64,000 nt of DNA from Aquibium microcysteis (GTDB lineage Bacteria; Pseudomonadota; Alphaproteobacteria; Rhizobiales; Rhizobiaceae): NCBI RefSeq assembly GCF_014495845.1, contig NZ_CP061080.1, forward strand, positions 5,756,001 to 5,820,000, in the 5' to 3' direction. The position numbers and the translations under genes were made by a program. Shown piece by piece: positions 26,864 to 35,621 of this stretch. The first letter of the stretch is position 1. Each line of letters begins with the position of its first letter. The notes below the pieces were generated by a model that saw only the letters and a program-made list of their open reading frames with translations, had not been told where the DNA came from and searched no databases.

Positions 26864-27463
26864 ATGGCTTTCGAACTTCCCGAACTTCCCTACGACTACG
26901 AGGCGCTGCAGCCCTTCATGTCGAAGGAGACGCTCGAATACCACCACGACAAGCACCACAAGGCCTATGTCGACAACGGCAACAAGCTGGCCGCCGAAGC
27001 GGGCATGGACGGGCTGTCTCTGGAGGAGATCGTCAAGCAGTCCTACGGCAAGAACGCCGGTCTCTTCAACAATGCCGGCCAGCACTACAACCACATCCAT
27101 TTCTGGAAGTGGATGAAGAAGGGCGGCGGCGGCAAGGCCCTGCCGGGCGCGCTGCAGAAGGCGGTCGATTCGGACCTCGGCGGCTACGACAAGTTCAGGG
27201 CCGACTTCATCGCCGCGGGCACGACCCAGTTCGGCTCGGGCTGGGCCTGGCTCTCGGTCAAGAACGGCAAGCTCGAGATCTCCAAGACCCCGAACGGCGA
27301 GAACCCGCTGGTGCACGGCGCGAGCCCGATCCTCGGCGTCGACGTGTGGGAGCATTCCTATTACATCGACTACCGCAACGCCCGGCCGAAATATCTCGAG
27401 GCCTTCGTCGACAACCTGATCAACTGGGACTACGTGCTGGAGTGCTTCGAGAAGGCCTCCTGA
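26864..27463 (+). CDS. sodB: Superoxide dismutase, Fe/Mn family (Fe-type features)
   Basis: 199 aa. Metal ligands are H27 (LEYHHDKHH), H77 (HYNHIHFW), D160 and H164 (VDVWEHSYY). The active-site glutamine lies in the N-terminal domain (Q73 in NAGQHYNH), as in Fe-type enzymes; a cambialistic enzyme is possible. It dismutes superoxide in the cytosol. A strong AAAGGAGAA ribosome site precedes the ATG, and an intrinsic terminator follows 30 bp after the stop, so it is monocistronic. Confidence 0.94.
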   Translation: MAFELPELPYDYEALQPFMSKETLEYHHDKHHKAYVDNGNKLAAEAGMDGLSLEEIVKQSYGKNAGLFNNAGQHYNHIHFWKWMKKGGGGKALPGALQKAVDSDLGGYDKFRADFIAAGTTQFGSGWAWLSVKNGKLEISKTPNGENPLVHGASPILGVDVWEHSYYIDYRNARPKYLEAFVDNLINWDYVLECFEKAS

Positions 27464-27492
27464 TCGGCCCCAGCCACAGACGAACGTCGCAG

Positions 27493-27519
27493 CGCCCCGA
27501 CCATGGTCGGGGCGTTTTT
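27493..27519 (+). terminator. Intrinsic terminator of the SOD gene
   Basis: CGCCCCGACC (27493-27502) and GGTCGGGGCG (27505-27514) form a perfect 10-bp stem followed by TTTTT. It is the cleanest terminator in the window, placed between sod and the cytochrome c gene. Confidence 0.92.
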
Positions 27520-27659
27520 CGTTGACGGTGTGTCGGATCTGCCGATCGCCTCATCACGCGAGCGTGAACGCGCGTGACCGCGAAGTTTGCCATTGTCGGT
27601 CCCGTCGGTTCTGCCAATTCCAGCAAGGCCGTTACCCAGCAAGGCATCCGGAGGACATG

Positions 27660-28094
27660 ATGAGGAAGTTCGTTCTAGCCGCAGCGGCACTCGGTTTGGC
27701 CATGACGGCCTCGATCGCAGGCCCGGTCGAGGACCGCGAGGCACTGATGAAGTCGTTCGGCGCCTCCCTGGGGCAACTGGCCCCGATGGCCAAGGGCGAG
27801 AAGCCGTTCGATGCCGCGGCAGTCGCCGCAGCTCTGGAGACGCTGAACGCGAATGCCGCGAAGTTCGACGTCGCGGCGCTGTTCCCGGCCGGCTCGGGCG
27901 CGGGAACGGAAGCACTCCCGGCGATCTGGGAGAACATGGCCGACTTCCAGGCGCGCGTCGACAAGATGAAGGCCGACGTCTCGGCGCTCGCGGCGAATCC
28001 GCCGGCCGACCAGGCCAAGCTCGGCGCCGCGCTCGGCACCATCGGCGGCAATTGCGCCTCCTGCCACGAGACCTACCGCGCCAAGAAGGGCTGA
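27660..28094 (+). CDS. Periplasmic class II cytochrome c (c556/c' type)
   Basis: 144 aa. A Sec signal peptide (about 1-20, ending ASIAG) is followed by a four-helix-bundle cytochrome with a single C-terminal haem site C132-A-S-C135-H136 (GNCASCHETYR). A C-terminal CxxCH is the mark of class II cytochromes. Two in-frame ATGs (27657 and 27660) follow GGAGG; the second has the better spacing. It starts 14 bp before the next cytochrome gene's ATG (stop to start), so the two form an operon and may pass electrons to each other. Confidence 0.88.
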   Translation: MRKFVLAAAALGLAMTASIAGPVEDREALMKSFGASLGQLAPMAKGEKPFDAAAVAAALETLNANAAKFDVAALFPAGSGAGTEALPAIWENMADFQARVDKMKADVSALAANPPADQAKLGAALGTIGGNCASCHETYRAKKG

Positions 28095-28107
28095 GGACGG
28101 CCCGCGC

Positions 28108-29031
28108 ATGAGACTCGCCGGCAAGCTGGCCATCGCTGCAGCCGTCCTTGCCGGCGCGTCCGCGCTCGCCTTCTGGTGGCTCACCGCGCCCCGGGTTCTT
28201 CCGGCGGAAGACGTCGCTGCCTTTCCGCCGGGCGACGCCGCCGAGGGCGAGCGCATCTTCTGGGCAGGCGGCTGCGCCTCCTGCCATGCCTCGCCCGGAT
28301 CGGAGGGCGAAGCCCGCCTGTCGCTGCCGGGCGGGGTACGGCTGGCAACGGGTTTCGGCACCTTCATCGCGCCCAACATCTCCTCCCACCCGGTCGACGG
28401 CATCGGCGCCTGGGACATCGGCGACTTCGCCAACGCCATGCAGCGCGGCGTCTCGCCGGATGGACGGCACTATTATCCGGCCTTCCCCTACACGTCCTAT
28501 GCGCGGATGACGCCGGACGACGTGGCGAACCTCTTCGCTTTCCTGAAGACCCTCCCTCCGGTGGCGGGCCAGGCCGAGCCGACCCGCCTCGGCTTTCCCT
28601 TCAACATCCGCCGCGGCATCGGCCTGTGGAAGCTGGTCAATCTCGACCCGGCGCCGGTCGTCTCGATCGAAGGCGCGTCGGCGGACGTGCTCCTCGGGCA
28701 GTATCTCGTCGAGGGACCCGGCCATTGCGGCGAATGCCACACGCCGCGCGACGTCTCCGGCGGGCTGAAGACCGGCGAATGGCTGGCCGGCGCCGTGGCA
28801 GCGGAAGGCGAGGGCGTCGTCCCCAACATCACCCCGCAAGGCCTGTCCTGGTCGGCCTCCGAGATCGCCTACTACCTCGAAAGCGGCTTCACGCCCGATT
28901 TCGACACCGTCGGCGGCGCGATGGTCGACGTGCAGAAGAACATGGCCATGCTGCCCGCCGAGGACCGCGCCGCGATCGCGGCGTACCTGAAGGCGGTGCC
29001 GGGGCATCCGAACGGCTTTCCGGCGCGGTAG
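28108..29031 (+). CDS. Membrane-anchored dihaem cytochrome c
   Basis: 307 aa. An N-terminal hydrophobic anchor (about 7-26) is followed by two class I cytochrome c domains. Haem sites are C56-A-S-C59-H60 and C207-G-E-C210-H211. Conserved FIAPNISSHPVDGIGAW and VVPNITPQGLSWS stretches resemble dihaem subunits associated with dehydrogenases (gluconate or alcohol type). No catalytic dehydrogenase is encoded nearby, so its donor is unknown. Co-transcribed with the class II cytochrome; the pair probably forms a small periplasmic electron-transfer relay. Confidence 0.88.
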   Translation: MRLAGKLAIAAAVLAGASALAFWWLTAPRVLPAEDVAAFPPGDAAEGERIFWAGGCASCHASPGSEGEARLSLPGGVRLATGFGTFIAPNISSHPVDGIGAWDIGDFANAMQRGVSPDGRHYYPAFPYTSYARMTPDDVANLFAFLKTLPPVAGQAEPTRLGFPFNIRRGIGLWKLVNLDPAPVVSIEGASADVLLGQYLVEGPGHCGECHTPRDVSGGLKTGEWLAGAVAAEGEGVVPNITPQGLSWSASEIAYYLESGFTPDFDTVGGAMVDVQKNMAMLPAEDRAAIAAYLKAVPGHPNGFPAR

Positions 29032-29164
29032 GAGAAGGTACGGGCAGTCGTTGGATTGAGGTGGCTCTGCGGAAGCGGGGAAAAAAGAGCTTCCGACAAG
29101 GCACTTGCCGACCCTTCTCGATACGGCATTCGCGCCCCGGGCTCCATTGTGGTAGATTTCAACG

Positions 29165-29392
29165 ATGGAGACCGATTACCGATCCATCATCACCCAGGAG
29201 CCCGGAAAGCGGGGAGGGCGCGCCTGCATTCGCGGAATGCGCATCGCGGTCGCCGACATTCTCGGTTGGCTCGCCGTCGGGATGTCCGCCGAAGAAATCC
29301 TAGCCGATCATCCGGACCTGACGCGTGAAGACATTCGCGCCGCGCTGGCCTATGCAGCGGATCGCGAAAGGCGGATCGTCACTGCGGCGTGA
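29165..29392 (+). CDS. DUF433-family antitoxin-like protein (orphan)
   Basis: 75 aa. It matches DUF433 (VapB-like, winged-helix antitoxin group): the N-terminal strand DYRSIITQEPGKRGGRACIRG, RIAVADILGWLAVGMS, and the helix-turn-helix-like TREDIRAALAYAADRER. Genes of this family normally sit just before a DUF5615 PIN-like toxin. Here no such gene follows; a 132-bp palindromic repeat begins 5 bp after the stop. It may be a solitary regulator or the remnant of a toxin-antitoxin pair. Confidence 0.82.
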   Translation: METDYRSIITQEPGKRGGRACIRGMRIAVADILGWLAVGMSAEEILADHPDLTREDIRAALAYAADRERRIVTAA

Positions 29393-29396
29393 CGCG

Positions 29397-29528
29397 GTCA
29401 TCCTCGGGCTTGTCCCGAGGATCTGCCCCTCGGTTGTAGACTCCGCAGGGTCTGCTCGTAACGCCGGAATGCCGGATATGCCTAGAGTTCCAGAGTCGAC
29501 AGATCCTCGGGACAAGCCCGAGGATGAC
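29397..29528. repeat. Palindromic intergenic repeat with two self-folding 29-bp arms
   Basis: A 29-nt arm (29397-29425, beginning GTCATCCTCGGGCTTG) recurs as its exact complement at 29500-29528, 74 nt apart. Each arm is itself a small hairpin (CCTCGGG / CCCGAGG around CTTGT or ACAAG), so the element can fold as one long stem or two short ones. The arm sequence is familiar from dispersed repeats in rhizobial genomes. It lies in the convergent region after the DUF433 gene and before the end of the S9 peptidase gene, where it might also act as a bidirectional terminator. Confidence 0.85.
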
Positions 29529-29652
29529 GTGTGGTCGATGTCGCAATTGCCAGTCTGTCAGAACGAGCAAACGCGGACTGCTCATTCGCCGAGCGGCCAA
29601 TGATCGGCGGCATCGTCGGACGGTCGCGGACCAGGCCGCGATCGCCGCCGGG

Positions 29653-31770
29653 TCAGATCGCCGGCGGAACCTCCGCCTTCCCCGCCACTTTCAGCGCGAA
29701 GGCGTAGGTGTAGGCGATTTCTTCCAGACGCGAGAAGCGGCCCGAGGCGCCGGCGTGGCCGGCCTCCATGTTGATGCGGAAGAGGACCGGGCCTTCGCCG
29801 GTCGTCCGTTCGCGCAGCCTGGCCACCCATTTGGCGGGCTCCCAGTAGGTGACGCGCGGGTCGGTCAGGCCCGAGACGGCGAGGATCGGCGGGTAGGGTT
29901 TTTCGCCGACGTTGTCGTAGGGCGAATAGGCGGCGATGGTGGCGTAGTCGGCGGCCGAGGCAATCGGATTGCCCCATTCCGGCCATTCCGGCGGGGTGAG
30001 CGGCAGGGTTTCGTCGAGCATCGTCGTCAGCACGTCGACGAAGGGAACCTCGGCGACGATCGCGCCGAAGGCCTCCGGCGCCATGTTGGCGATGGCGCCC
30101 ATGAGCATGCCGCCGGCCGAGCCGCCCTGCGCCACGATGCGATCATGCGCGGTGTAGCCCTCGGCGACGAGGTGGCGCGCCACCGCGATGAAATCGAGGA
30201 ACGTGTTCGTCTTGCGCTCGCGCTTTCCCTCCTCGTACCAGGAGAAGCCCTTGTCCTTGCCGCCGCGGGTGTGGGCGATGGCGTAGACGAGGCCGCGGTC
30301 GGCGAGCGACAGGATGTTGGTGTTGAAGGCGGCGGGAATGGCGATGCCGTAGGAGCCGTAGCCGTAGAGCAGGCAGGGCGCCGAGCCGTCGAGCGGCGTG
30401 TCGCGGTGGTAGAGCAGCGAGACCGGCACCAGTTCGCCATCATGCGAGGGTGCCATCAGACGGCGCGTGACGTAGTGCTCCGCGTCGTGGCCGGAGGGGA
30501 CTTCCTGCGTCTTCAGGAGCGTGCGCTCACGCGTCGCCATGTCGTAGTCGTAGACCTGCGAGGGCGTCGTCATCGAGGAATAGCTGAAGCGGATGACGCT
30601 GGTGTCGTATTCGAGCGAGCCGATCAGCCCCAGCGAATAGGCCTCCTCGTCGAAGAAGATCGCATGCTCCTCCCCGCTCGCCCGCTCGCGCACGACGATG
30701 CGCGGCAGGCCGTCGCGGCGCTCGAGCCGGACGAGGTGGTCGCGGAAGGCCATGACCGCCAGGATCAGCCGGCCGGGCTCGTGCGGGACGAGGTCGGTCC
30801 AGTTCTCCGGACGCGGATCGGCGGCCGGCGCGGTCATCACCTTGAAGTCCTTGGCGCCGTCGAGATTGGTGAGGATGAAGAAGACGTCGCCGCCCTCCTC
30901 GAGATCATACTGCACGCCGAGCTCGCGGGCCCGCACGGTTTTCGGCTCGGCCATCGGATCGGCGGCGGGGATGAGCCGGTACTCGGACGTCTCGTGGTCG
31001 TTGATGGAGATGAGGATCCAGTCGTTGGTGCGGGTGCCGCCGACACTCATGAAAAAGCCGGGATCGGTCTCCTCGTAGACGAGACGGTCGTCGGCTGCGT
31101 CGGTGCCGAGCGCGTGGTGGAGGATCTTCGAGGGCCGGTGGTTGGGGTCGACGCGGGTGTAGAAGAAGCCGTCGTTCGCCGCCGTCCAGACCCCGCCGCC
31201 GCCGGTGTCGGGCACGCGATCGGGCAGGTCCGTTCCCGACGCGACGTCGCGCACCTTGAGCGTGTAGAACTCGGAGCCCTTGTCGTCGAAGGCCCAGAGA
31301 AGGCGGGCATGATCGCTGGAATGATCGGTGCCGCCGATCCGGAAATAGGCGGTGCCGGCCGCCTCCGCGTCGCCATCGAGCAGCAGCTCCTCGGAACCGC
31401 CGTCGCGCGGCGTGCGGAAATAGCGCGGCTGTTCGCCGCCGATCACGTAGGAGGAGCCGTAGGCGAAGGGACCGTCCTTCATCGGCACGGATGAATCGTC
31501 CTCCTTGATGCGGCCCTTCATCTCGGAAAAGAGCCGTTTGCGCAGCGGTTCGAGATCGGCGAGCATGGCCTGCTGATAGGCGTTCTCCGCCTCGAGATGC
31601 GCCCGGATGTCCGCGTCGAGGACGGAGGGATCGCGGAACACCTCCTGCCAGTTGCCGGCCCGGAGCCAGGCGTAGTCGTCGGTGCGGGTCACGCCGTGAT
31701 GGGTGTCGTGCACCGGACGCCTGTCGGCGGACGGCGCCGGGATCGCGGGGAAGGAAATCGTCCTGGACAT
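29653..31770 (-). CDS. S9 family oligopeptidase (oligopeptidase B/prolyl oligopeptidase type)
   Basis: 705 aa cytosolic serine peptidase. An N-terminal seven-bladed beta-propeller (about 70-425) gates the active site, and an alpha/beta hydrolase domain follows (about 430-705). Catalytic residues are S551 (GGSAGG), D637 (SGLTDPRV) and H672 (EAGHAGASG). The overall length and the RGGKDKGFSWYEEGK region fit oligopeptidase B (PtrB), which cleaves short peptides after basic residues. I chose ATG 31770 with AAGGAA-free upstream sequence, so initiation is a little uncertain. Divergent from the small secreted protein gene. Confidence 0.9.
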   Translation of the reverse strand: MSRTISFPAIPAPSADRRPVHDTHHGVTRTDDYAWLRAGNWQEVFRDPSVLDADIRAHLEAENAYQQAMLADLEPLRKRLFSEMKGRIKEDDSSVPMKDGPFAYGSSYVIGGEQPRYFRTPRDGGSEELLLDGDAEAAGTAYFRIGGTDHSSDHARLLWAFDDKGSEFYTLKVRDVASGTDLPDRVPDTGGGGVWTAANDGFFYTRVDPNHRPSKILHHALGTDAADDRLVYEETDPGFFMSVGGTRTNDWILISINDHETSEYRLIPAADPMAEPKTVRARELGVQYDLEEGGDVFFILTNLDGAKDFKVMTAPAADPRPENWTDLVPHEPGRLILAVMAFRDHLVRLERRDGLPRIVVRERASGEEHAIFFDEEAYSLGLIGSLEYDTSVIRFSYSSMTTPSQVYDYDMATRERTLLKTQEVPSGHDAEHYVTRRLMAPSHDGELVPVSLLYHRDTPLDGSAPCLLYGYGSYGIAIPAAFNTNILSLADRGLVYAIAHTRGGKDKGFSWYEEGKRERKTNTFLDFIAVARHLVAEGYTAHDRIVAQGGSAGGMLMGAIANMAPEAFGAIVAEVPFVDVLTTMLDETLPLTPPEWPEWGNPIASAADYATIAAYSPYDNVGEKPYPPILAVSGLTDPRVTYWEPAKWVARLRERTTGEGPVLFRINMEAGHAGASGRFSRLEEIAYTYAFALKVAGKAEVPPAI

Positions 31771-31877
31771 GGGCGCGGCGCCTGCTTGAATGGAGAATGA
31801 ACGGATCGGTGGGCGGCTGTTCACGTCAGCTATGTCATTCTCCGGGCCGGTTCAAATGCTTTGGGAGAGAAACGCCG

Positions 31878-32246
31878 ATGAAACCGCAGCTTCGCCTCGC
31901 ATCCGCCTTCGCCGCCCTCGCCATGACGGCCGGCCTCGCCGCCGGCGCGCAGGCCTCCGTCTTCCATGCCTGGGAGGTCGCCAACGTCGCCTGGGGCGAC
32001 GTGCTGAACGTGCGCAAGTATCCGGCGAGCACCTCGCAGATCCAGTCGGCCTATCCGAACGGGACGGTGCTGCAGATGACCGGGCGCTGCACCGGCGGGC
32101 TCGACCTCGACGACGTCGCCGGCCAGCCCGACTGGAAGAAGGCGCAGGCCGTGCGCCATCGCTGGTGCGAGGTCTGGCACGATCCCGCGCAGAACGGCAA
32201 TTTCGCCACCGGCTGGGTCTACGGCAAGTACATCGTGCCACACTGA
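31878..32246 (+). CDS. Small secreted protein, probable SH3-like fold
   Basis: 122 aa. It has a Sec signal peptide (about 1-26, ending AGAQA) and a mature domain of about 95 residues with an SH3-type beta pattern (VLNVRKYPASTSQIQSAYPNGTVLQM, here read as VLNVRKYP...), ending ATGWVYGKYI as in bacterial SH3 domains. Two cysteines (RCTGG, RWCEV) may form a disulfide. Such domains often bind peptidoglycan. GGGAGAGAA precedes the ATG. It stands before the mrp operon, separated by 224 bp. Confidence 0.72.
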   Translation: MKPQLRLASAFAALAMTAGLAAGAQASVFHAWEVANVAWGDVLNVRKYPASTSQIQSAYPNGTVLQMTGRCTGGLDLDDVAGQPDWKKAQAVRHRWCEVWHDPAQNGNFATGWVYGKYIVPH

Positions 32247-32470
32247 AAGCTGCACGGATGGTCTGGCCTGACCGGTGCCAGGTCATCTGCCCACGGTCGC
32301 CGGTCGAGGATCGGCGTGGCGGAGGGGCCCGTGCATCGTTTTGAGCAAGGCCATCCGGGGCACAAACGTCGCGACGTCGCTGCATTTGCTTGCGGGGGCA
32401 AGACCGAGACGCTATCTGTCCCCCGGCGCGCGCGGCGCGGCCCAAGCAATGGCGGGGACGGGACTTCTGG

Positions 32471-34816
32471 ATGGCGGACGGATCGCAGTCGGTTACATTT
32501 CTTGCGCTGATCCTGCCGTTCCTGGCCGCCGCGATTGCCCCCGGGCTGACCCGCGTCCTCAAGCACAATGCGGCCTGGGTGCTGGCGCTCGCGCCGCTGT
32601 TCCTGTTCGTTCATTTCTTCGGTTATCTCGGCGACGTCGCCGACGGCAGGATCGTCAGAGGCGGCTATTCCTGGATCCCGAGCCTCGGCGTCGATTTCGC
32701 CTGGTTCATCGACGGATTGTCGCTGACCTTCGCGCTCCTGATCTCCGGCATCGGCACGCTGATCGTGCTCTACGCCGGCGGCTACCTGAAGGGGCACGAG
32801 CAGCAGGGGCGCTTCTTTTCCTTCATCCTGATGTTCATGGGCGCCATGCAGGGACTGGTCCTGTCGGACTCCTTCATGATGCTGTTCGTCTTCTGGGAAC
32901 TGACCTCGATCACGTCCTTCCTGCTGATCGGCTTCGACCATTCCCGCGAAGCCTCGCGGCGCGCGGCGATCCAGGCGCTGGTGGTGACGGGGCTGGGCGG
33001 GCTGTCGCTGCTGGCCGGGCTGCTGGTCATCTGGGCGGCGACGGGGCAGGGGACGCTGTCGGACCTGCTCGCATCGGGCGACGCGCTGCGCGCGGCTCCC
33101 TTCTACCTGCTGGCGCTGGTGCTGGTGCTCGGCGGCGCCTTCACCAAGTCGGCCCAGTTCCCGTTCCACTTCTGGCTGCCCAACGCCATGGAGGCGCCGA
33201 CGCCCGTCTCGGCCTATCTCCACTCCGCCACCATGGTGAAGGCCGGCGTCTACCTGCTGATGCGGCTGAACCCGGTGCTGGGCGACACGGCGTGGTGGGA
33301 GACGATCCTGCCGGTCTTCGGCGGCACGACGCTCCTGGTCGGCACGCTGCTCGCCATCCGCCAGACCGACCTCAAGCTGATGCTCGCCTATACGACCGTC
33401 GCCTCGCTCGGCCTGCTGGTGATGCTGACCGGCTTCGGATCGGAGATCGCGATCGAGGCGGCAGTGCTCTATCTGGTGGCGCATTCGATGTTCAAGGGCG
33501 CGCTGTTCATGGTCGCCGGCCTGATCGACCACGAGGCCGGCACGCGCGACGTGCGCCGCCTCGGCGGGCTGCGCTCGGCCATGCCGATCACCTTCGCCGC
33601 AGCCCTGCTCGCCGCGCTGTCGATGGGCGGGCTGCCGCCCTTCTTCGGCTTCCTCGCCAAGGAGGAGATCTACGCGGCGCTGAACTTCTCGGACGGCTGG
33701 AACGGCGTCTTCACCGTCGTTGCCATCGTCGGCAATGCGCTGATGCTGGTGATCGGCTTCGCGGTGGCGCTGAAGCCCTTCCTCGGCGCGGCCGTCGAGA
33801 CGCCCAAGCACGCGCATGAAGGGCCGGTGCTGCTCTGGCTCGGACCGCTGACGCTCGCCGTCGTGGGTCTCGCGGCGGCGGTCTTCTCGGGCGTCTCGCA
33901 CCATTACGTGTCCGAGCCGATGGCTGCGGCGGTCGCCGGTGCGCCGGTGGAGATCTACATTTCGGTGATCCCGCATGCGAGCCTGGCGCTTCTGCTCTCG
34001 CTCGTCACCATCGCGCTCGGCATCGTCATCTACCTGGTGCTCGATCGGGCGCGGGAGACGATGGCCGGCGTGCTGTCCGCCATCGGCTGGGGACCGGACA
34101 AGGGCTTCGACCAGGCGATCCGCGGCCTGATCCGGCTGGCCAATGCGGTGACGGGCGTCATCCAGAACGGCCGGCTCGAAGTCTACATGATCGTCACCTT
34201 CGTCATGATCGGGCTCGCGGTCTGGGTGCCGATGCTGGCCTTCGACGAACTTCCGGCGGTGCCCTCCGTCCCCGATCTGACCTTCTACGAATGGACGGTC
34301 TTCGCCATCGCCGTGATCGGCCTCGGCGCCGTGGTCTATGCGGCCGACCGGCTGACGGCGATCGTGTCGCTCGGCATCCAGGGCTTCGCGGTGGCGCTGC
34401 TGTTCCTGCTGCTCGGCGCGCCCGATCTCTCCTTCACGCAGTTCATGGTGGAGACGCTGTCGGTGGTGATCCTGGCGCTCGTGATGACGCGGCTGCGGCT
34501 GCACCCGAGCGACCACCGGCCGTCGGGCGAGAAGCTGATGGACATGGCGATCGCGGGCGCCTGCGGCCTCGGCTTTGCGCTGCTGCTGCTCAAGGTGACG
34601 CAGGTGCCGTTCGACGCGACGCTGTCGGAGTTCTTCAGCACCTATTCCTACGTGATCGCGCATGGCCGCAACATCGTCAACGTCATCATCGTGGACTTCC
34701 GCGGCCTCGACACGCTGGGCGAGATCGCGGTGGTGATGATCACCGGCCTCGCCATCCTCGCGCTCATCCGGATCCGGGTGCCCCGTCCGTCCAATCCGCC
34801 GGAGGCGAGGTCCTGA
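32471..34816 (+). CDS. mrpA: Mrp/Pha Na+(K+)/H+ antiporter subunit A
   Basis: 781 aa polytopic membrane protein of about 20 helices. The first two-thirds are homologous to complex I NuoL and form a proton channel (the [20 protein letters not shown] region carries the conserved lysine/proline loop). The C-terminal part is the MrpA-specific extension (domains corresponding to the MbhE region). It is the main subunit of the seven-protein Mrp complex that exchanges Na+ or K+ for protons and gives salt and alkali tolerance; the rhizobial pha locus is linked to K+ and pH adaptation. First gene of mrpABCDEFG; the subunit B gene follows after 1 bp. Subunits A and B are separate here, unlike the fused A'B of some proteobacterial systems. 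Confidence 0.93.
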   Translation: MADGSQSVTFLALILPFLAAAIAPGLTRVLKHNAAWVLALAPLFLFVHFFGYLGDVADGRIVRGGYSWIPSLGVDFAWFIDGLSLTFALLISGIGTLIVLYAGGYLKGHEQQGRFFSFILMFMGAMQGLVLSDSFMMLFVFWELTSITSFLLIGFDHSREASRRAAIQALVVTGLGGLSLLAGLLVIWAATGQGTLSDLLASGDALRAAPFYLLALVLVLGGAFTKSAQFPFHFWLPNAMEAPTPVSAYLHSATMVKAGVYLLMRLNPVLGDTAWWETILPVFGGTTLLVGTLLAIRQTDLKLMLAYTTVASLGLLVMLTGFGSEIAIEAAVLYLVAHSMFKGALFMVAGLIDHEAGTRDVRRLGGLRSAMPITFAAALLAALSMGGLPPFFGFLAKEEIYAALNFSDGWNGVFTVVAIVGNALMLVIGFAVALKPFLGAAVETPKHAHEGPVLLWLGPLTLAVVGLAAAVFSGVSHHYVSEPMAAAVAGAPVEIYISVIPHASLALLLSLVTIALGIVIYLVLDRARETMAGVLSAIGWGPDKGFDQAIRGLIRLANAVTGVIQNGRLEVYMIVTFVMIGLAVWVPMLAFDELPAVPSVPDLTFYEWTVFAIAVIGLGAVVYAADRLTAIVSLGIQGFAVALLFLLLGAPDLSFTQFMVETLSVVILALVMTRLRLHPSDHRPSGEKLMDMAIAGACGLGFALLLLKVTQVPFDATLSEFFSTYSYVIAHGRNIVNVIIVDFRGLDTLGEIAVVMITGLAILALIRIRVPRPSNPPEARS

Positions 34817-34817
34817 C

Positions 34818-35237
34818 ATGCAGACCGTGATCTTCAGAACCGCAGCACCCTACCTCGCCAGCCTGATGGTGCTGTTTTCCGTGTTCGTGCTGCTGCGCGG
34901 CCACAACGAACCGGGCGGCGGCTTCATCGGCGGCCTGATCGCGGCCTCGGCCTTCGCCATCTACGGCATCGCATGCGGCGTGGCGCCGGTGCGCCGGGCG
35001 ATGTATTTCCACCCGATGGCGATCGCCGGCTTCGGCCTGTTCCTGTCGGGTGCGTCGGGTCTTCTGTCGCTGGCGATGGGCGTGCCCTTCCTGACGGGTC
35101 TCTGGACCAAGGTCTACCTGCCCGGCGTCACCATCGACCTCTCCTCGGTCATGGTCTTCGACTTCGGCGTCTACTTCGTGGTCGTCGGCGCGATCACCTC
35201 GATCGCGCTCGCTCTCGAGGAAAGGGAGGAGGACTGA
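34818..35237 (+). CDS. mrpB: Mrp/Pha antiporter subunit B
   Basis: 139 aa with four hydrophobic segments; the MnhB domain motif [16 protein letters not shown] (about 24-39) is diagnostic. It associates with the end of MrpA in the complex. Its TGA shares one base with the ATG of mrpC (TGATG), indicating coupled translation. Confidence 0.93.
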   Translation: MQTVIFRTAAPYLASLMVLFSVFVLLRGHNEPGGGFIGGLIAASAFAIYGIACGVAPVRRAMYFHPMAIAGFGLFLSGASGLLSLAMGVPFLTGLWTKVYLPGVTIDLSSVMVFDFGVYFVVVGAITSIALALEEREED

Positions 35238-35614
35238 TGGAGACCGCTCTCACCGGGCTCGTCGGCCTGTTCTATGCCGTCTCGATCTATCTGATGCTGT
35301 CCAAGCACATCATCCGCGTGCTGCTCGGCATCGCCATCTTCGGCAATGCCGTCAACATGACCATCTTCACCGCCGGCCGGGTGCTGCGGGAGGTGCCGCC
35401 GATCATCGCCGAAGGAAAGACGGTGCTCGACGGCGTGACGGCCAACCCGCTGCCGCAGGCGCTGATCCTGACCGCGATCGTGATCTCCTTCTCCTTCTTC
35501 GCCTTCCTGCTGGTGCTGGCCTACCGCGCCTATCAGGACCTCGGCACCGACGACACCGACGAAATGCGCATCGCCGAGCCGCGGGGCGAAGGCCTTCCGC
35601 CGCTGGGATACTGA
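35237..35614 (+). CDS. mrpC: Mrp/Pha antiporter subunit C
   Basis: 125 aa, three membrane helices, homologous to complex I NuoK. It contains the conserved IRVLLGIAIFGNAVNM and the helix QALILTAIVISFSFFAFLL found in MnhC proteins. Overlaps mrpB by one base; mrpD follows after 7 bp. Confidence 0.93.
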   Translation: METALTGLVGLFYAVSIYLMLSKHIIRVLLGIAIFGNAVNMTIFTAGRVLREVPPIIAEGKTVLDGVTANPLPQALILTAIVISFSFFAFLLVLAYRAYQDLGTDDTDEMRIAEPRGEGLPPLGY

Positions 35615-35621
35615 GGCAGAC

